From the NCBI GenBank assembly GCA_947178465.1, contig CAMWYL010000129.1, positions 1 to 8,307 on the forward strand: a stretch of DNA of 8,307 nucleotides. The letters run 5' to 3'. A model generated the notes under the pieces. The model was not told the DNA's origin and did not search any database. It saw only the letters and a program-made list of their open reading frames with translations. This DNA comes from an uncultured Lachnospiraceae bacterium. Lineage in GTDB: Bacteria; Bacillota; Clostridia; Lachnospirales; Lachnospiraceae. Positions 1-6,180 of the stretch are shown here, one piece after another. Every line of letters starts with the position of its first letter. Position 1 is the first letter of the stretch. Both the position numbers and the translations under genes were made by a program.

Positions 1-159
1 GAGCTCCGCACTTCCTTCAACCGGCTCGACAAGGTAATAATTATCATGTATCTCTACTATCGTTGCCTGAAATGTTACCGTATCATTTGTTTCGCCGTTA
101 CAAGCCGTGAACGAAAACAATACCGCAAGCGACATAAGTATGCAAAAAAACTTTTTCAT
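1..159 (-). CDS. Lipoprotein, DUF3221/YobA-like, 3' part beyond window
   Basis: Only the first 53 codons are present; the reading frame is open at base 1. The ATG at 159-157 is preceded by AAGGAGACAG at good spacing. The N-terminus is a lipoprotein signal peptide: MKKFF, a hydrophobic stretch ILMSLAVLFSF, then the lipobox FTAC with Cys at residue 20, so the product should be lipidated and held on the outer face of the membrane. The mature part, with TFQATIVEIHDNYYLVEP followed by an EGSAEL segment, resembles the start of small DUF3221/YobA-like domains common in Clostridia; that family call is from memory of the motif and is tentative. It has candidate vegetative promoters of its own in the gap after the anti-sigma gene, so it is probably a separate transcription unit. 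Function unknown. Confidence 0.8.
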   Translation of the reverse strand, partial: MKKFFCILMSLAVLFSFTACNGETNDTVTFQATIVEIHDNYYLVEPVEGSAEL

Positions 160-187
160 TTTCTGTCTCCTTGAAATTTTTGAGGAC

Positions 188-253
188 ACTACAGCCCCCG
201 ATTTATTGAATTGTCAACCTCATCATCTTACCACAAATGCATGCGCAAGTCAA
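188..253 (-). promoter_or_regulatory. Two candidate sigma-A promoters for the lipoprotein gene
   Basis: Two vegetative-type hexamer pairs lie in the 135-nt gap upstream of the lipoprotein. The proximal one is TTGACA (217-212), an 18-nt spacer, then TGTAGT (193-188), about 30 nt before the start codon. The distal one is TTGACT (253-248), a 17-nt spacer, then TAAGAT (230-225). The perfect -35 box makes the proximal one slightly more attractive despite its long spacer. I see no clear intrinsic terminator for the anti-sigma operon in this gap. Confidence 0.45.
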
Positions 254-294
254 AAACCTCGCGGGAATAAATACCATTTCCATTTCACATTCAC

Positions 295-1479
295 TCACAT
301 TTTAACATGAATTTCTTTTGCAATAACAGCCTTATCCGCAACACTGCTGTTCATTCCTTCATTCTCCATTTGCGCCCAGTCATCAAGATTATCAAAAATG
401 AAGATATACAGAGTGTCTGTTTCTTTTCCTTGGACAGCAAATCCGGCCCAGCCTGCCATTTCCATATCCGGGTGAAGAATTTCCCCATCCTGATTAAATA
501 CTATGGTATAACAGGGTTCATAAGACCACCCAATCATCTCGAACATCTCTGCGTCTGTCAGATCAGGATCTTTTGAAAGCAGCTTTTCTCTCATGTCATC
601 CGTCAGCTCGCGCTGTTCTCCCGGTGTTGTTGTATGGACAATCACCTGATATGGGGATACCACTATATTATCAAGCGTAATATTTCCTGCTTTCTCCCCC
701 ACTTCAATCGTCTTCACATCCATCCCGTTTACCTCAAACGGAAGGGCAATATTCCAGTTGCCATCCGTCCAATGAGATGCGGATATTTCTTCGCTGTCCA
801 ACATTCTGTCATCGTCATAACCAAGGCCGTCTACATTCAGGTTAAGTTCGCCGCTGCCTGAAACGCTCTCCGCAAGGTTCAGCTTCAACATACCTGCAAA
901 TGTGTGGCTGTCGATTACCTCTCCCTCAAACGTGTTTTCGAGCAGTTGAGGTGAATTCCCATTAATGCTCCAGGTTCCGCTTATATAAAATCCCGCGGCT
1001 GTCCGGTTATCCGCGACATTCATACCTGTATAGTGTTCCGGAATATGCGTAAAATCCGCGTCTTCCGCTTCAATATTCACCGTGAGGAATATGGAATATC
1101 CGTCACAGTAAACTTCCGATGCCGTCACTGTGATTCCTTTATCAGATACGGAATAGTCCGATGTATCCAAATTGCCCGCATGGTCCTCATTCGTCAGGAC
1201 CGTTCCCTTATCCGTATAATCACCGGAATAAGTAACCTCATCTTCAATCTTCTCAAAAATTTTTCCAATCACCGGAAGCTTTGCCGCAAGCGCCGGATTA
1301 AAATACCCCAGTCCGCCAATTCCGATAACCGCCGCCGCAATTGCCGCTGCAACTGCTTTTCCTATTTTACCGAATTTCTTCATTTTACCCTTTCTCCTCC
1401 TATGTACTTGGATTTCTCTGTCACTAATTTCAGGAGCAAGGGCTTGCTTTAAGATTTGATTCAATTTTTCATCTGTCAT
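295..1479 (-). CDS. DUF4179-family transmembrane anti-sigma factor
   Basis: This 394-residue protein is the likely membrane anti-sigma factor of the ECF sigma gene directly upstream. Residues 1-35 form a short charged cytoplasmic segment expected to bind the sigma factor. Residues about 41-60 (KAVAAAIAAAVIGIGGLGYF) form one membrane span. NPALAAKLPVIGKIFEKIED follows and is characteristic of DUF4179. The remaining ~310 residues are predicted extracytoplasmic, rich in beta-strand patterns and acidic residues, and could be the sensor part; a DUF5643-like C-terminal domain is possible but I cannot confirm it. The ATG lies inside the end of the sigma gene (11-nt overlap), with GGAGG about 13 nt upstream within sigma codons, so translation is probably coupled to sigma, giving balanced amounts of the pair. 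The inducing signal is not evident. Confidence 0.88.
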   Translation of the reverse strand: MTDEKLNQILKQALAPEISDREIQVHRRRKGKMKKFGKIGKAVAAAIAAAVIGIGGLGYFNPALAAKLPVIGKIFEKIEDEVTYSGDYTDKGTVLTNEDHAGNLDTSDYSVSDKGITVTASEVYCDGYSIFLTVNIEAEDADFTHIPEHYTGMNVADNRTAAGFYISGTWSINGNSPQLLENTFEGEVIDSHTFAGMLKLNLAESVSGSGELNLNVDGLGYDDDRMLDSEEISASHWTDGNWNIALPFEVNGMDVKTIEVGEKAGNITLDNIVVSPYQVIVHTTTPGEQRELTDDMREKLLSKDPDLTDAEMFEMIGWSYEPCYTIVFNQDGEILHPDMEMAGWAGFAVQGKETDTLYIFIFDNLDDWAQMENEGMNSSVADKAVIAKEIHVKM

Positions 1480-2008
1480 ATCCTATCGCCTCCAATTTTT
1501 CCTTTAACTGCTTCTTTGCTTTCCGCATTCGGCTCTTGACGGTTCCTTCCGGCAGTCCGAGAATCTCAGATATCTCATTTATCTGCATATCCGCCGAATA
1601 ATACAAATATATTGGTATTCTGTACTTCTCCGGCAGGGCTGCAACCAATCCCTGAATCATATCTGCCTCATTTTGCCGCAAAACAATATGTTCCGGCGAA
1701 GCTTCATTCTCATAATCGGACAGCTCATATCCCTCATCGGACAGCTCATCCATACTGTCAATCGGAACCAGTCTCATCCTGTTTGCATATTTTTTCTTCT
1801 TATTTTTCCAAAGATAAATTGAAGTGGATAAAGCGTAACTCTTTGTATTCTGCGTAAAGTCCAGCCTTTTCTTTTTCTCCAGCAGTTTGAGCATAGTGTC
1901 CTGATACAGTTCGTCTCCGGTTTCTGCGTCTCCGGCTGTCATCCTGCAAAACCGCAGGATATCCTTTCCAAACTTCAGGACAAACTGCTCGAATTCATCA
2001 TTATTCAT
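1469..2008 (-). CDS. ECF-type RNA polymerase sigma-70 factor
   Basis: The 179-residue product has the two-domain layout of extracytoplasmic-function sigma factors. Region 2 covers about residues 5-75 (FVLKFGKDILRFCRMTAGD, then DELYQDTMLKLLE, where the core polymerase and -10 element are contacted). An acidic linker follows (DELSDEGYELSDYENEASPE). Region 4 covers about 115-172, with helix-turn-helix INEISEILGLPEGTVKSRMRKAKKQL reading the -35 element. I chose the ATG at 2008: AAGGAGG (2024-2018) lies 9 nt before it. The ATG at 2017 directly abuts the Shine-Dalgarno sequence, and a longer reading from 2065 would begin inside the conserved promoter leader and add an unlikely arginine-rich tail. 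It overlaps the anti-sigma gene by 11 nt, forming an operon. The duplicated promoter upstream suggests autoregulation. Confidence 0.92.
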   Translation of the reverse strand: MNNDEFEQFVLKFGKDILRFCRMTAGDAETGDELYQDTMLKLLEKKKRLDFTQNTKSYALSTSIYLWKNKKKKYANRMRLVPIDSMDELSDEGYELSDYENEASPEHIVLRQNEADMIQGLVAALPEKYRIPIYLYYSADMQINEISEILGLPEGTVKSRMRKAKKQLKEKLEAIGYDR

Positions 2009-2035
2009 AGCAGCCATCCTCCTTCTTCTTCTTTC

Positions 2036-2100
2036 AAGTCGACTTGCAAAGATTTGCCCTTGCACTTATATATTGTCATGGCTTGGGAAAAAGTTTTCAG
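2036..2100 (-). promoter_or_regulatory. Conserved promoter/leader copy A, before the sigma gene
   Basis: This 65-nt block aligns without gaps to 2481-2545, identical at 55 of 65 positions, while the genes downstream differ. It begins CTGAAAAC (2100-2093), a plausible ECF -35 with the AAC core. The strongly conserved AAGCCATGACAATAT (2084-2070) lies where a -10 element is expected: 16 nt separate AAC from ACAATA. The rest (2069-2036) would be leader RNA ending shortly before the sigma Shine-Dalgarno sequence. Autoregulated ECF promoters of this layout are well known; recognition by this particular sigma factor is inferred from the shared copy and position, not shown. Confidence 0.65.
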
Positions 2101-2173
2101 TTTACTTTATATTTTATAATTGTAAAAGGTTTTCGGCAATCAGTACACCTTTACAGCAAAGTACAAGCCTCCA

Positions 2174-2202
2174 TTTAGAATCAATTTATAGCCAATTGTC
2201 AA
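2174..2202 (-). promoter_or_regulatory. Candidate vegetative promoter upstream of the sigma operon
   Basis: A perfect TTGACA (2202-2197), a 17-nt spacer and TCTAAA (2179-2174; four of six matches to TATAAT) lie between the peptide terminator and the ECF-type promoter. It could give a basal level of sigma and anti-sigma. The region is AT-rich, so a chance match is possible. Apart from this and copy A, I see no other element between 2066 and 2260. Confidence 0.35.
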
Positions 2203-2263
2203 TTCCAATTATGAAACCAAACTGAATAACAAACGCTGTCACGCTTCGCGAGCCAGCTTATTG

Positions 2264-2307
2264 TAACAAAAACAGGCATTGCCGCTTCTGAACCGAATGG
2301 CAATGCC
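2264..2307 (-). terminator. Intrinsic terminator after the 31-residue peptide gene
   Basis: On the minus strand the arms GGCATTGCC (2307-2299) and GGCAATGCC (2283-2275) form a perfect 9-bp stem with a 15-nt loop, followed at once by TGTTTTTGTT. This is a standard rho-independent terminator about 55 nt after the peptide stop codon. A second weaker hairpin (2235-2257, 8 of 10 pairs with a GAA loop) follows, trailed by GTTTGTTATT. Together they should isolate the peptide transcript from the sigma operon. Confidence 0.85.
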
Positions 2308-2361
2308 CATCTTCATTTTTGTTTCTGTATCTGCTTTTTATACCCGTCAATTTAATCTTTA

Positions 2362-2457
2362 TTATCTCCATCTTTTTCTTTTTGTTTTAGCAATCAAAGC
2401 AGCACTGCTTACCACAAGCAACAAAACCGCAATTACGCCTATTGTGTCCATATCCAT
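2362..2457 (-). CDS. 31-residue single-span membrane peptide (small ORF)
   Basis: Start ATG 2457, stop TAA 2364-2362. AGGAGG (2471-2466) lies 8 nt upstream, an excellent ribosome binding site. The peptide starts MDMD, has one hydrophobic span TIGVIAVLLLVVSSAALIA (residues 5-23), and ends with the basic tail KTKRKRWR. The charge pattern predicts a membrane peptide with the C-terminus in the cytoplasm. It sits exactly between promoter/leader copy B and a strong terminator, so it has all parts of a monocistronic gene. Because copy B matches the promoter of the sigma gene, I infer it belongs to the same sigma regulon. It is not a family I recognise. It might modulate the anti-sigma factor or its proteolysis, act on the envelope, or be a small toxin-like peptide; nothing in the sequence decides between these. 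Confidence 0.72.
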   Translation of the reverse strand: MDMDTIGVIAVLLLVVSSAALIAKTKRKRWR

Positions 2458-2480
2458 GTATCCTACCTCCTGCTTCTTCT

Positions 2481-2545
2481 AAGCCTACTTGCAAATATTT
2501 ACTCTAACACTTAAATATTGTCATGGCTTAGGTAAAAGTTTTCAG
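2481..2545 (-). promoter_or_regulatory. Conserved promoter/leader copy B, before the small peptide
   Basis: Ungapped 55/65 match to the block before the sigma gene. CTGAAAAC (2545-2538) and AAGCCATGACAATAT (2529-2515) are preserved exactly, with the same spacing, and most changes fall in the spacer and the leader after the presumed -10. Both copies also have TTTTACAA plus an AT-rich tract upstream (about 2550-2578 here). The leader ends about 10 nt before the AGGAGG of the 31-residue peptide. Inferred to be a second target of the adjacent ECF sigma factor. Confidence 0.65.
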
Positions 2546-2583
2546 ATTTTCAAAATATTATATCCTTCCTTGTAAAATGGGAC

Positions 2584-3042
2584 TTAAACTTCACTACCCA
2601 TTTGTGTCTTTATTGAAATCAAACGTCTTCTGCCTTCAACCTTAACCATATTTTCCAATTCCTTTATTGCATCTTTGGCAATCCATATCTGTGTTTTATT
2701 ACCGTTATCCAAAAGTTCATGCGCAACCAAAAGTGCTTTTTCGTTATAATCAAAATCTCTTTTTCCGATTTCTTTTAAAGCCCATGCCACAGCTTTCTTT
2801 ATATGCTCATGCTCAATGTCCTGCGTTTCTCTTATCAATTTCAAATACATATCCAAAGTATCATTTGACAGTTTTTTATCATGTATGGCAGATGTAGCTA
2901 TCAATGTGTAAGCAGCACGTTTTTTGTAAATATGGGCAGAGGTAATCCATTTATAAACAAATTCCTCATAGTCCTTCATTTTGGATATCAGATTTTTGCA
3001 TAAATGATCACACAAATCCCACGAAACAAATTCATGAATGTC
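2584..3042 (-). pseudogene. AlkD-like DNA alkylation repair gene, 5'-truncated
   Basis: The frame from a TAA at 3045-3043 to the stop at 2584 encodes about 152 residues like the C-terminal part of AlkD-type DNA glycosylases (HEAT-like helical repeats that excise alkylated bases). Family resemblance starts upstream of the first possible start (TTG at 3015), with IHEFVSWDLCDHLCKNL, and continues through YKKRAAYTLIATSAIHDKK and HIKKAVAWALKEIGKR. Family members are about 230 residues, so roughly 80-100 N-terminal residues are missing. The tryptophan and aspartate of WDLCD resemble the W109/D113 pair of Bacillus cereus AlkD, but that tryptophan lies outside any product started at TTG. No ribosome binding site is seen at the TTG. 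The upstream neighbour runs into this gene in another frame, pointing to a deletion or recombination joint near 3040. Probably non-functional. Confidence 0.75.
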
Positions 3043-3358
3043 TTAAAAGAATATTTTTGTATATCCTCCATATAACATATATTCCCAATGTACTTTCAAG
3101 TAAAACACAAATAATTCCGAACCAAAAAAATATCAAACAAAGTATCCCTGTTGCCACAAATACCAAGGCACATTTTATATATAACTTTGATATTTCATTA
3201 TTATATCCCTGAATATCTTTCACTTTTTCTTTTAAGCTCTTATCTCCTGCCCAAAAAGTAAGGGGTTCTCTACTATTTTTATTGTAATGCCCCATTACAA
3301 ACAAAGGAAAGGCACATAAAATACAACAAACCAATCCAACTATTCCTTCCATAATCAC
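3032..3358 (-). CDS. Small multi-span membrane protein of unknown function
   Basis: This 108-residue protein starts at GTG 3358: GGAGG (3370-3366) is 7 nt upstream, whereas the ATG at 3352 would be 13 nt away. Hydrophobic spans lie at about residues 5-22 (GIVGLVCCILCAFPLFVM), 60-80 (YIKCALVFVATGILCLIFFWF) and 81-97. Between the first and second is a polar segment containing REPLTFWAGDKSLKEKVKDIQGYN-like residues, most likely cytoplasmic. It is a type of small membrane protein often seen in Clostridia, perhaps near DUF3784/SdpI-like groups, but I cannot assign it. The last few residues (ILLRHS) are read across the presumed joint with the broken AlkD-like gene, so its natural C-terminus may be lost. 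It begins 18 nt after the preceding 53-codon fragment. Confidence 0.6.
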   Translation of the reverse strand: MIMEGIVGLVCCILCAFPLFVMGHYNKNSREPLTFWAGDKSLKEKVKDIQGYNNEISKLYIKCALVFVATGILCLIFFWFGIICVLLESTLGIYVIWRIYKNILLRHS

Positions 3359-3376
3359 AATTCTTCCTCCCTCCGC

Positions 3377-3538
3377 TTAGTCCTGCCTTGCTGCCTGTAA
3401 TCTATCCTGTGGACGGATTGCTGTCGGCACTTCTTTTTCAAGTTGTTCCCTTTCCGTCCTCCATGCTTTGAGAGCTATCTTTTCTCCCTCTGCAAGTAAC
3501 ATCTTCAAGTCTGCATTACCCCCTTTGAAAAAATACAT
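3377..3538 (-). pseudogene. 53-codon fragment, probable C-terminus of a lost gene
   Basis: An open frame from ATG 3538 to TAA 3379-3377 encodes a charged, helical peptide with segments LKMLLAEGEKIALKAWRTER, EQLEKEV and IRPQDRLQAARQD. Amphipathic, coiled-coil-like composition suggests real coding DNA. No Shine-Dalgarno sequence is seen before the ATG, and an in-frame stop sits just upstream (3544-3542), so it looks like the 3' remnant of a larger gene cut at its left end. It could instead be a small standalone gene. I do not recognise the family. The terminator of the hsdR remnant abuts it, and the next gene's GTG follows 18 nt after its stop. Confidence 0.35.
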
Positions 3539-3548
3539 AACTTATTCA

Positions 3549-3599
3549 CGAGAAAAAGTGTACCATGTTGGAAATTTTCTTCCCACTGCGATACACTTT
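3549..3599 (-). terminator. Probable intrinsic terminator after the hsdR remnant
   Basis: On the minus strand AAAGTGTA (3599-3592) pairs perfectly with TACACTTT (3562-3555). A partial inner stem (GTGGGAA with TTCCAAC) partly closes the 29-nt loop, and the outer stem runs into TTTTTCTC. It lies about 45 nt after the hsdR stop codon. The outer stem is AT-rich, so strength is uncertain. Confidence 0.55.
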
Positions 3600-3642
3600 G
3601 TAGCTCTGAAAATACCTCTTACGAAATACACATTAATATCAG

Positions 3643-6030
3643 TTAATCAATTAGCGGGACAATCTCCGGCATGAGAACATTTTTGAACTCTTCAATCATC
3701 CGTTTCCTGAATTTGAATTTAGGCAGCGCCTCTTCGTTTTCTTCCTTATAGGCCGCATAATCCGCACTGTCTTTTAGTTTATTTTCATTTGCCAGTTCAC
3801 CATCGCTGTAATGAAAGGCTTCATACTTGACATCTTCAAAATCCAGATACCATTCTTCAGCATATCTCCTGATTTCCTCGTCAATAACAGCATAGCGCAT
3901 CCGGTTGATAATCACAGAGATATCCTGTCCCAGGAATCTTTCTCTGTCTGCTTCAATATCCTGCACAACCTGCGTAAGCAGCATACTCAGCGTTGGATTA
4001 TCGCCCGCAAATTCTGCTATAATCTCCCTAATGGTTCTTATTCCGGTTTCAAATTCGACCTCGTCAAAATCGTTTTCCGTCTGATCTAAAGAATCCACAA
4101 CCCCCTGCAGCAACTCCACAATATACTCAAAATCAATCCTTAGTTTGCTGTAGGCTACTAAATCATAATCATCCCATACAGGTTCTTCGTCAGGATCGGG
4201 ATCATTGTCCGGCCTTTTAAGCTCTTCGATCACATTCTTGTACATTGCGGCATAGTCTTCATATTCGCTTTCAGAAAAACCGAACTCATCAAGTGCATGT
4301 GGCTCATATACCGAAAATGATTTCAGGTGTGCAAAATCGTGATCCAAGGCCCTGAAAAGATGAACAAACGCCTTCTTTTGTTTTCTTGACAGACCTGCTA
4401 TGTCTTCGGATGTCTGCGCCAGATTACGGATTGTTTTAAGGGATATGGAAAAAGATGTTTTCACATCATCCCAATCCTCCGCAATAGGATTGCCATCACC
4501 TCCGCGCGAATATAGCCTGAGTGCTGTATTAATTGCATCTTTATATTCTTTTGGAGCCTGAAATGTCACAATCTGCCCATACTGTTTATGGTCATCAAAT
4601 AATCTGTTGGTACGTGAAAATGCCTGAATGATATTTTGTGGAGCCATGGGCTGCCTGTCAATAAACAATGTAGACAAACAAGGGGCATCAAATCCGGTTA
4701 AAAGCCGATCAACCACAATTACCAAGTCAAGCTGCTGTCCCCGATCCAAGTATTTCTTCTCTTTTCTTGCCAAACGCTCATTGAGATTATTGTTGTAGGC
4801 ATTAATGGCATCAATCTGATAGCTGCTCCCAAACATTTCATAATAATCCTTTAACGCCTCTTTCATTTTATCCTGATTCACAGTGGAAGCTTCTTCATTT
4901 TCCGACAGCGAATAGGTTATGGCAAACTTAGGGAAATCAGGCAGTGCTTTATGTACGGTATCGCTGATCTTAAGCTCATCCTTCCCCTCTTTCACCTTCT
5001 TCAGCAAATCGTAATACTTCTGTGCTCTTTCAATCGAACTGGTTGTTAATATCGCCTCATAGGTTCTGCCTTTATCATTGTTCATGCCGAATTTGTCATA
5101 TGACTGATTCAAAATGACATTCAGAACTTTCCGCATATGCTCTTCGGTTTCATATACCTTTTTCGCATCATCGGCACTTAAATCTTTCGCCCCAAGATTT
5201 TCAACCATGAACCCCAAAACTGCCTCACCATGGATGGCTTCTTTAATGGTATAACTATGCAGGCACTCTCCATACAACTGCTCTGTGGTCTGAGGCAGAT
5301 CGCCCTTCTGTTCATAGCTGTTTTCCTCAAAAATCGGTGTCCCCGTAAAACCATACCATAAAGAATTGGCGAAAAACCTCTCAAGGTCTCTTTTGGTTTG
5401 AGGTGTTACAGCCCTGTGGCATTCATCTACCACAAAAGCAACCTTTAGGGATTTAATCTTTTCGTACCGCTTGGTTCCTTCCTTCAGCCGCCGATTTACC
5501 ATAATCTGCATTTTCTGTCTGGTGGTTACTATCATCTGGCGGTTTTCATCCGCCATTTTTTCTATAAGGGAATCGACATAGTCCGTATCATCCACATCGA
5601 TCGTATCGTTATCCGCATATGACTGGAAAGCCATTTTCGTCTGCACATCCAAATCCTTTCTGTCAATGAGAAATACTGTTTTCTCGATTGCCGGAATATC
5701 CATCAGCAGATTTCTTGTCGCCTTATAGGAAGTCATCGTCTTCCCGGAACCTGTCGTATGCCAGATAAATCCGGATTTACCCTGCTTCGATGCAGCCCGC
5801 ATCGCCTCAATCGCATGAATCTGGTATGGGCGCAATATCAAAAGTTTCTTTTTATCATTGTCAAGGACCGTGTATCTGGCAATCATCTCATGCGCTTCCG
5901 GTATCTTAAGAACTGCACCAGCAAACTCAATGTAATCGCAGACAGGATGATTTTCCTTATCAAGCCACCCTGTGATAAATTTCTTGTTTAATTCCGTATC
6001 CCTAGTGACGTTTTGTAGAGGATTTTTTAA
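3643..6030 (-). pseudogene. hsdR: Type I restriction enzyme R subunit, N-terminally truncated
   Basis: HsdR is the ATP-driven translocase and nuclease of type I restriction-modification complexes. The first usable start, ATG 5886, gives 747 residues. From it, the helicase motors are intact: Walker A TTGSGKT (44-50), DECH box (154-157), TGTP (181-184), LTGFDAP (396-402) and QAFSRTNR (421-428), followed by a long helical C-terminal region ending normally. HsdR-like sequence continues in frame upstream of that ATG, with LQNVTRDTELNKKF, WLDKENHPVCDY and AGAVLKIPEAHEMIARY, back to a TGA at 6033-6031, with no start codon. Normal HsdR is about 1000 residues; the missing 200-250 hold the PD-(D/E)XK nuclease. 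No hsdM or hsdS is in the window. Any product could at most be a translocase without DNA cleavage. The joint at 6030 adjoins the macro-protein cassette. Confidence 0.85.
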
Positions 6031-6180
6031 TCATATCCCCCATTTACATTTTGATAATTAGTAAAAATAACAGAACTCAATACAATAGACAAAGTTTTGA
6101 TAAACGTATTAAAGGTATTTAAGTATATTTCAATAGACCTTATCAAAAGTACATCCCAACAAAAGTAAATTTGACAAAAA
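6031..6180. other. AT-rich junction region with repeated TTTTGATAA motif
   Basis: This stretch between the macro-protein stop and the start of hsdR similarity encodes nothing I can support. TTTTGATAA occurs at 6049-6057 and 6095-6103 on the plus strand and inverted at 6140-6148, with start-to-start spacings of 46 and 45 bp. CAATAGAC occurs at 6083-6090 and 6131-6138. The second and third TTTTGATAA copies form a 9-bp inverted repeat with a 36-bp gap, without a T-run, so it is not a convincing terminator. It may mark the recombination edge of the cassette, or simply be low-complexity DNA. Confidence 0.35.

Noticed and set aside
307..861. Plus-strand open frames across the anti-sigma gene
   Set aside because: They lack ribosome binding sites and sit opposite a well-supported gene; composition shows they are antisense shadows.
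2009..2065. Extending the sigma factor 19 residues upstream to a start at 2065
   Set aside because: It would translate through the conserved promoter leader and the Shine-Dalgarno sequence itself. AAGGAGG is correctly spaced only for the ATG at 2008.
2279..2482. Plus-strand 67-codon frame over the small peptide gene
   Set aside because: It begins inside the terminator stem and has no ribosome binding site. The minus-strand 31-codon ORF has promoter, ribosome site and terminator.
2036..2545. The two 65-bp copies as ends of a mobile element or CRISPR-like repeats
   Set aside because: Both are direct repeats in promoter position with preserved -35/-10 spacing. There is no transposase between them, no terminal inverted structure and only two copies.
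5997..6048. Short minus-strand ORF starting ATG GGG GAT ATG near the hsdR edge
   Set aside because: Only 13 codons, no proper ribosome binding site, and it runs out of frame into hsdR-coding DNA.
6095..6148. Inverted repeat after the macro gene as a terminator
   Set aside because: The stem is AT-rich with a 36-nt gap and no T-run follows on the minus strand.
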